Shown: in pieces, positions 5,763-5,868 of the stretch | Layout of the letters: every line of letters begins with the position of its first letter | How positions within the stretch are numbered: position 1 is the stretch's first letter | Assembly (NCBI GenBank): GCA_021850405.1 | Contig: JAJZMA010000174.1 | Location: 1 to 5,868, forward strand | Direction of reading: 5' to 3' | Source of the DNA: a bacterium | GTDB taxonomy: Bacteria; Chloroflexota; Dormibacteria; Aeolococcales; Aeolococcaceae | Length of the DNA: 5,868 nt | Made by a program: the position numbers and the translations under genes | The notes under the pieces: generated by a model | Databases searched by the model: none | What the model saw: the letters and a program-made list of their open reading frames with translations, nothing else | Told to the model about the DNA's origin: nothing

Positions 5763-5867
5763 ATTGATGTCGTACAACTCGACATCCACGCCGGGAACCA
5801 GGTCCACCATGCCCGTTTGCGGCGACCAGTAGAACTCGCTGGCAGGAACGCTGATGTTCCCGCTCGG
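5763..5867 (-). other. Third fragment: probable minus-strand coding sequence, unidentified
   Basis: From where the receiver sequence breaks off, the plus-strand frame reads HAGNQVHHARLRRPVELAG, which does not resemble a receiver or TopA. The minus strand reads ISVPASEFYWSPQTGMVDL then VPGVDVELYDINN, with ordinary protein-like composition and no stops from the window edge. I do not recognise the family. The continuation of this frame to the left only runs antisense to the receiver and topA and is a shadow. The fragment is cut by the window end, so its gene start is not visible. Confidence 0.4.
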
Positions 5868-5868
5868 C

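Noticed and set aside
5115..5867. Long minus-strand open frame opposite topA
   Set aside because: Most of it is antisense to clearly coding TopA and receiver sequence, a frequent effect of GC-rich codon use. Only the part right of about 5763 has protein-like composition of its own.
5046..5868. A genuine TopA-response regulator fusion protein
   Set aside because: Both domains are cut in the middle of their folds, and a second break follows within 200 bases. A working fusion would keep complete domains.

Overview
The window is a bacterial chromosomal segment of moderately high GC. It carries a conserved translation and secretion operon, then a convergent DedA-type membrane protein gene, then the beginning of the DNA topoisomerase I gene. 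The order ffh - rpsP - KH-domain gene - rimM - trmD - rplS, with topA downstream, occurs in Spirochaetota and, with small changes, in Firmicutes. The protein sequences look more spirochaete-like to me, but this is a judgement from memory and only moderately secure. Everything up to about position 5560 fits one genome.

Layout. Positions 1-1227 hold the 3' nine-tenths of ffh (SRP GTPase). After a 162-nt leader with an A-rich, strong Shine-Dalgarno region come five tightly packed genes: rpsP (1390-1869), a KhpA-type KH protein (1862-2110, overlapping by 8 nt), rimM (2114-2758), trmD (2758-3423, one-base overlap) and rplS (3446-3973). The products act together in ribosome maturation: S16 and RimM in 30S assembly, TrmD in m1G37 tRNA modification, L19 at the subunit interface, KhpA in RNA binding and Ffh in co-translational targeting. 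A 222-nt convergent intergenic region follows, then a DedA-family gene on the minus strand (4855-4196, apparent CTG start), a 190-nt divergent promoter region and topA (from 5046).

Unusual points inside otherwise ordinary genes: S16 and L19 both carry long acidic Ala/Glu-rich C-terminal tails, the S16 tail containing a perfect 15-bp triplicate repeat. RimM has an insertion of about 45 residues in its PRC-barrel domain. TrmD has Gln and Glu at the positions of E. coli Glu116 and Asp169, the second being the proposed general base.

The right end is not a normal gene. The topA reading frame runs without a stop into a piece of a response-regulator receiver domain (about 5601-5760). That piece then changes abruptly into a third stretch that looks coding on the minus strand (about 5763-5867). 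All three pieces lack their expected continuations, so a chimeric junction (assembly or amplification artefact, less likely a real rearrangement) is the best explanation. I found no CRISPR array, tRNA, rRNA, insertion sequence or defence system, and no convincing new biological system.
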